From: Gracilaria caudata
Taxonomy: Eukaryota > Rhodophyta > Florideophyceae > Gracilariales > Gracilariaceae
Direction: 5' to 3'
Length of the DNA: 11,632 bases
NCBI GenBank assembly: GCA_030374735.1
Contig: JASCIV010000822.1
Span: 1 to 11,632 of the forward strand
The position numbers and the translations under genes were made by a program. The notes under the pieces are model-generated. The model was not told the DNA's origin. It was given only the letters and a program-made list of their open reading frames with translations, and did no database searches. The first letter of the stretch is position 1. The number at the start of each line of letters is the position of its first letter. Below are positions 8,353 to 11,632 of the stretch, piece by piece.

Positions 8353-9759
8353 ATGGTGTCGTTACAAGTGTTAAATGCTTTGCTGAACATTGGTCTTTGG
8401 TTCGTCAACGCTTTCTTTGCGAAGCTTTTGGAGAAGGTTTATGTTCATTCGTCCAAGTTGGAGTTTCGGGCGAAAGGAAGAACGTTCTCAATGGATTCAG
8501 GAGAAGTCAGTATATTCCAAGGGCTCAAGGCGATGATGAACATGATCTTTTGTAACAATATCAACCCCAATGCGAGGTACATTTCTTCAGCATGGGTCTG
8601 TTTTCTAATTCTACTCTCACTGATCTCGCTACCGTCCGAAATATGGGTCGAGACCGGCATTGACGAGCGCAACAATTGTAAGCCAGTCAAACAGAACACC
8701 ACTGGCGTGTGTTCTTCTCCATGGGGCGGCCATTCTGCCGTTGGCATAGCTTCGGCTTCTTTACTTGTACAAAAGTCTACATGGATTGACTCGGACTGGG
8801 ACATAGTTTTTGAAGGTGCTAGTGTCAACCTTAGTCTAAGCGACGTTCACAGAACTGAGGTTGCTAGGTCTATTTTGAGTGAGGCTGAAGCTGAGGAGCT
8901 TGAGGCCAATGCAGTAGCGAGAAAATGTAACGTTCAGGTGCTGCCATGCTCCAACTGTGGAACATTAACTGTCGGCAAGGACGGCGGTACCTTCGATACA
9001 ATTATTACAAATTCTTCCATTGTTGACGAAGCGGATCACTGTAGGGAAACAGATGACGACAACTATTGCCGCGGCGACTTGACTTACGACAGAGAAACTG
9101 GTCTTGTTTTCTTTTTTTGGTCGGTGAGAACTGAGAGGGACAGTGGTGAACGACGAGTAGCAACTACAGGTATCGAGGTACTTCTAAACGATGAAGAGAT
9201 CCACAGACTTCTTACAACGAATGAGACCGTGTGGGAAATATTTCCGGACAGCAACAGGTCAAGAATATACTCAATATCGTGTGCATCGAAAGGTTTACAT
9301 TGGACTGATTTAACGAGGGCAGCATCCATCTTCAGGACGGTTCAAATGGAACGACCGGGTGAGCAGAAACGGAACGTGAACGGGGACATTGAGAATGTCA
9401 AGCCCTTGACAGAGAACGACATTTTGAAATCTGTATTTGCTCTGAAGGCTGAGGACATTGGCTCAACTTGTAAGGGAATAGTTCCGCAATACACTCAATG
9501 TGGTACCTTCGACATTTCGAAAGCATCAATTCTGCTAGCAGTGAACTCGTTTACTACCATTCTCTATATCGTTCTCCGGATTATAACACATAAACAGAAG
9601 GATGTACCATTCCCCACAAATACAGGGTCTTGGAAGAAATATGCGACAGGAGAACAAGAACGGAGTAATGACTTCATAATTGCGATTGAGACCGAGAGTC
9701 CTAACAGAAGATTGGTGGCTATCGACATCAGCAAACAAGCTACGGATACCCTGTCTTGA
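8353..9759 (+). CDS. Unknown membrane protein with Cys-rich ectodomain
   Basis: I do not recognise the family. The 468-residue frame starts at the first ATG after an upstream in-frame TAA (8329), with A at -3 and G at +4. There is an amphipathic or hydrophobic N-terminal helix at about 4-28 and strong hydrophobic segments at 79-95 (WVCFLILLSLISLP) and 391-411 (ILLAVNSFTTILYIVLRII). The intervening ~295 residues contain ten cysteines (109, 120, 192, 199, 202, 230, 239, 310, 373, 383) and five N-glycosylation sequons (N115, N159, N220, N290, N301). All ten pairable cysteines and all five sequons lie between the two helices, so that region is very probably lumenal or extracellular, with both ends cytosolic. 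Residues 177-187 are acidic. There is no enzyme motif. It diverges from the protease gene. Coding status is well supported by length and domain logic; function is not. Confidence 0.85.
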   Translation: MVSLQVLNALLNIGLWFVNAFFAKLLEKVYVHSSKLEFRAKGRTFSMDSGEVSIFQGLKAMMNMIFCNNINPNARYISSAWVCFLILLSLISLPSEIWVETGIDERNNCKPVKQNTTGVCSSPWGGHSAVGIASASLLVQKSTWIDSDWDIVFEGASVNLSLSDVHRTEVARSILSEAEAEELEANAVARKCNVQVLPCSNCGTLTVGKDGGTFDTIITNSSIVDEADHCRETDDDNYCRGDLTYDRETGLVFFFWSVRTERDSGERRVATTGIEVLLNDEEIHRLLTTNETVWEIFPDSNRSRIYSISCASKGLHWTDLTRAASIFRTVQMERPGEQKRNVNGDIENVKPLTENDILKSVFALKAEDIGSTCKGIVPQYTQCGTFDISKASILLAVNSFTTILYIVLRIITHKQKDVPFPTNTGSWKKYATGEQERSNDFIIAIETESPNRRLVAIDISKQATDTLS

Positions 9760-10133
9760 CGAGACCGAAGCTACCCACAATCGGAAATTGCATAAACGAA
9801 AGATATGTACACCTCCAGATAGTTTTCTTTCAACTAAAGCAAATAGAAACTAGACGTCCAGTGAGAGAGGGAAAGATAAGTACGGTCCATGCAACAGCAT
9901 TGCAGAGTTTAATGTTCTCTATCTTCACGTGAAACGCGAAGCGGACGGTAGTAACACGGGGGACCTTTACAATCTACACCTCTGGCAGACACCCACTACA
10001 AATCAATAGCAGTGCTACCCTGTCTCTCTCTCTTTCTCTCTCTTACAGGTACAATAGTTCAATTATTACGTACTACAGAGCGTCTCTTTTCAAAGAAACG
10101 CTTCCTCACCAAGTAAACCAACATTCTTTCATC
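9760..10133. other. 3' flank of the membrane-protein gene, no gene
   Basis: No convincing open frame occurs. The stretch should contain the 3' untranslated region of the gene ending at 9759 on its left, and on its right DNA downstream of the minus-strand retroelement remnant. Apart from the pyrimidine microsatellite I see no structured element. Confidence 0.5.
10023..10048 (+). repeat. (CT)n microsatellite ending in an acceptor-like CAG
   Basis: A 22-base pure pyrimidine tract, mostly CT repeats, is followed by ACAG and then GT. On the + strand it looks like a 3' splice site. On the minus strand it is a GA repeat about 90 bases downstream of the LINE remnant's stop codon, where simple-repeat tails of non-LTR elements are often found. 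Neither reading is proven. Confidence 0.55.
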
Positions 10134-10620
10134 TCACTCTTTGATGACATCTGCTACTGTCAATCCTCGACGATCTTGAGAAGGCGGTAAACATATTCTT
10201 CGAGACAAAACCCGCAATGGACAACGTAAAACAAAGTGCTCTACGTTTTTTAGTGCATAATGGCGACACTTGCATAAAAGCCTCTTCCTAATAAATGCTT
10301 TCCAAGCAGATGGAGAAATGGAGTGCGTCCCACGCATAGTTGTGACAGAGCCACTTCTGCTTGCCTAAGAGACACCTGGTTTCCGTCAGAAGCGGGCACT
10401 GACTTCAACAGGGGCTGCATTCTACGCGAAGCTACCCTCACTGGGCTACAACAAGAAAATATTTGGTTCCTTTTGGTGTTTTCGACAGAAGTAGCGTTTC
10501 GCCAACGACGCTTATCGTCATCTTCCTGCAACATCTAGAGACCGTCAACAGAGCCGCACACCACGACAAGACTTATATACCATGTTGGCCATCCAAGAAA
10601 CCGTGGCCAGGGTGTGCCTT
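10134..10620 (-). pseudogene. Decayed LINE retrotransposon: RNase H end and zinc finger
   Basis: Three colinear fragments in three minus-strand frames match the order at the C terminus of RNase H-bearing non-LTR retrotransposon ORF2. At about 10617-10576, AHPGHGFLDGQ recalls the RNase H motif PGHxGxxGNE. About 80 codons on, at 10366-10304, RQAEVALSQLCVGRTPFLHL matches the family block R-x-E-x-x-L-x-Q-L-R-x-G-H-T. Then, at 10277-10134, LLCKCRHYALKNVEHFVLRC matches the terminal zinc finger C-x2-C-x(n)-H-x4-C, with VEHFVLRCP typical, and the frame ends LTVADVIKE-stop. Decay is clear: at least two frameshifts, in-frame stops, and Tyr (TAT) at 10259-10257 where the second zinc Cys is expected. The reverse transcriptase and endonuclease are absent from the adjoining DNA as far as I can see. 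The spacing and order make chance unlikely; the clade is undecided. Confidence 0.7.
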
Positions 10621-10682
10621 TCTAACCGACCCTCTTTCCACAGAGGCCTTGCGCTCCTATCCACTGACTTTTCGCATGCGGT

Positions 10683-10719
10683 TTACCCCTCTGAATAAGT
10701 TCTTGATTCAGAGGGGTAA
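10683..10719. repeat. Perfect 14-bp inverted repeat with 9-base loop
   Basis: TTACCCCTCTGAAT (10683-10696) and ATTCAGAGGGGTAA (10706-10719) are exact reverse complements around the 9-base loop AAGTTCTTG. Transcribed from either strand it would form a stable hairpin. It lies between the LINE remnant and the end of TDP1, downstream of TDP1 on the minus strand. It could be a TDP1 3' structure, a small-RNA precursor or part of a degraded element. Confidence 0.75.
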
Positions 10720-10903
10720 GGCACGAAGAAAATGCTGTATTGTGTAACGAATGCTGATGTACCGGAATGATGGTTCTATTTCTGTGATTTTCTTCGGATG
10801 ATCTGGGCCTGTGGAAGACAGCCTCGCTTGGATAACACTTACTTTCCGTATCTACTCCTTATGCATTCGTAAGTGCAACATCTCTTCTCTGCATGCCTGG
10901 TTC
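10720..10903. other. 3' flank of TDP1, nothing recognised
   Basis: This 184-base stretch separates the hairpin from the TDP1 stop codon and presumably carries the TDP1 3' untranslated region. No AATAAA is evident on the minus strand, and I see no coding frame I can support. Confidence 0.4.
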
Positions 10904-11632
10904 TTACACTTGTTTGCGTGATACTTCCCAAGCCATCGAGCACAGATCAACTGTCCAGGGTGTGTCTTCAGTTTGACACTGCTCAGCCGGCAGTCGATAG
11001 GGAACTGGTAAATCCACGAAGGCACTCAAATGGCTTTCTAGGAAAGGCACATTGCTGGCTTGGCTACCTTTCTCAGTCTTCTTCAACGACTTCCACACAG
11101 TCTCAGTGATATTGATGACTTCTTTGCGGCCTCTAGCCAGGAACAATGTTCTTCTAATGATAGTGTCTTGAAAATGGTGTTGTGGTCAAGGCAAAATGCG
11201 GAAGGGCACGACAACTGCGGTGCGAATAGGACTCCCATCTCATAAGAAAGGATCTTAATGCGACCAATGCTGCGGTTTCTCAATGGTTTGAGACTGCGCC
11301 CCCAAGCAGCGACACTCAGGTTGAAGCTACCCAGCATAACCCAAAGTGGATTTTGCGGGCGCGATTTCGAATAGCGAAGATATGTCTTGATGTGGGGCAT
11401 AGCTCGCTCCCTGCCGCTGATACTGGCGTCCCACTTACGCAGCCTGTTCAGATTATGTTCTCTGTGCATATTTCTACTAGGTACAGGTATAGACGCACCC
11501 GCCGCTAATCCCTCATTAGAGTTTTGGACCTGGTGCAGTGCAGGGTATACAAATTGAATCTCTTGGTCAACATCATGTTTAGGCCTTTTCGACCTCATAA
11601 CACGCTTACTGGCGAACAACGTTTCGTGAAAC
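10904..11632 (-). CDS. TDP1: Tyrosyl-DNA phosphodiesterase 1, C-terminal part (partial, frame change)
   Basis: TDP1 hydrolyses 3'-phosphotyrosyl bonds such as stalled topoisomerase I adducts, and belongs to the phospholipase D superfamily. Only the C-terminal portion is present; the frame is open through the right edge at 11631. The block SGRERAMPHIKTYLRY holds the second catalytic His (11394-11392) and Lys (11388-11386). It is followed by GSFNLSVAAWG, with the conserved Asn at 11322-11320, and ILSYEMGVLFAP. That frame runs on to a stop at 11083, but the terminal family block (FVDLPVPYRLPAEQ, then DTPWTVDL) lies in another minus frame at about 11020-10943 and ends in TAA at 10904. The two frames are joined by an intron or a frameshift between about 11240 and 11083. 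The first HxK motif and N-terminal domain lie outside the window. Identity is secure; the exact joint is not. Confidence 0.9.
11154..11215 (-). other. Candidate 62-base intron in TDP1
   Basis: Reading the minus strand, a GT at 11215-11214 (GTTGTC) and an AG at 11155-11154 (CATTAG) enclose 62 bases. Removing them shifts the reading by exactly the amount needed (length 2 modulo 3) to pass from the frame ending GVLFAP into the frame carrying the terminal PVPYRLP block. Other GT/AG pairs are possible and a simple indel would do the same, so this is one hypothesis. Confidence 0.35.

Noticed and set aside
8353..9759. P2X-receptor-like layout (two membrane helices, ten ectodomain cysteines)
   Set aside because: Only the topology and the cysteine count agree. 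The first helix is at 79-95 rather than near residue 30-50, and no P2X sequence motif is visible.
10463..10747. 94-codon + strand open frame
   Set aside because: It overlaps the LINE remnant and runs through the hairpin on the opposite strand, and has no recognisable features.

Overview
This window looks like nuclear DNA of a eukaryote. It holds a cytosolic ribosomal protein gene (eS4/RPS4), a membrane-anchored site-1 protease gene, the C-terminal end of a tyrosyl-DNA phosphodiesterase 1 gene, and the wreck of a LINE-type retrotransposon. The two complete conserved genes (263 and 1064 codons) have no introns, and genes are separated by 0.2-1.9 kb. That suggests an intron-poor, fairly compact genome of a unicellular alga or protist. 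A red alga would fit, but this is an inference and nothing here proves the lineage. There are no bacterial signals such as operons or Shine-Dalgarno sites.

Layout, left to right. 1-1850: no gene I can support; the first ~420 bases are GC- and CpG-rich, the rest is mixed, with one 9-bp tandem repeat and one 15-bp palindrome. 1851-2642 (-): complete RPS4. 2643-3561: RPS4 upstream region, then broken open frames on the + strand ending in a 108-codon ORF of unknown function (3235-3561). 3779-6973 (-): complete site-1 protease, with all four catalytic-site residues, a signal peptide, a C-terminal membrane anchor and a Ser-rich tail. 6974-8352: a ~1.4 kb intergenic region between divergent genes, with two CACGTG boxes near the protease gene and an unusual excess of the short motif TTAGC/GCTAA. 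8353-9759 (+): a 468-residue membrane protein that I do not recognise, with a Cys-rich, sequon-rich region between two hydrophobic segments. 9760-10133: no gene; a pyrimidine microsatellite. 10134-10620 (-): frameshifted remnant of a LINE RNase H domain and C-terminal zinc finger. 10683-10719: a perfect 14-bp inverted repeat. 10904-11632 (-): 3' end of TDP1, running off the right edge, whose last part sits in a different frame (probable small intron, or a frameshift).

The genes do not form a pathway. RPS4 belongs to translation, site-1 protease to the secretory pathway and regulated intramembrane proteolysis, TDP1 to DNA repair. I see no novel multi-gene system. The most useful leads are the unknown ectodomain protein, the motif-dense divergent intergenic region, the frame change in TDP1 and the decayed retroelement.
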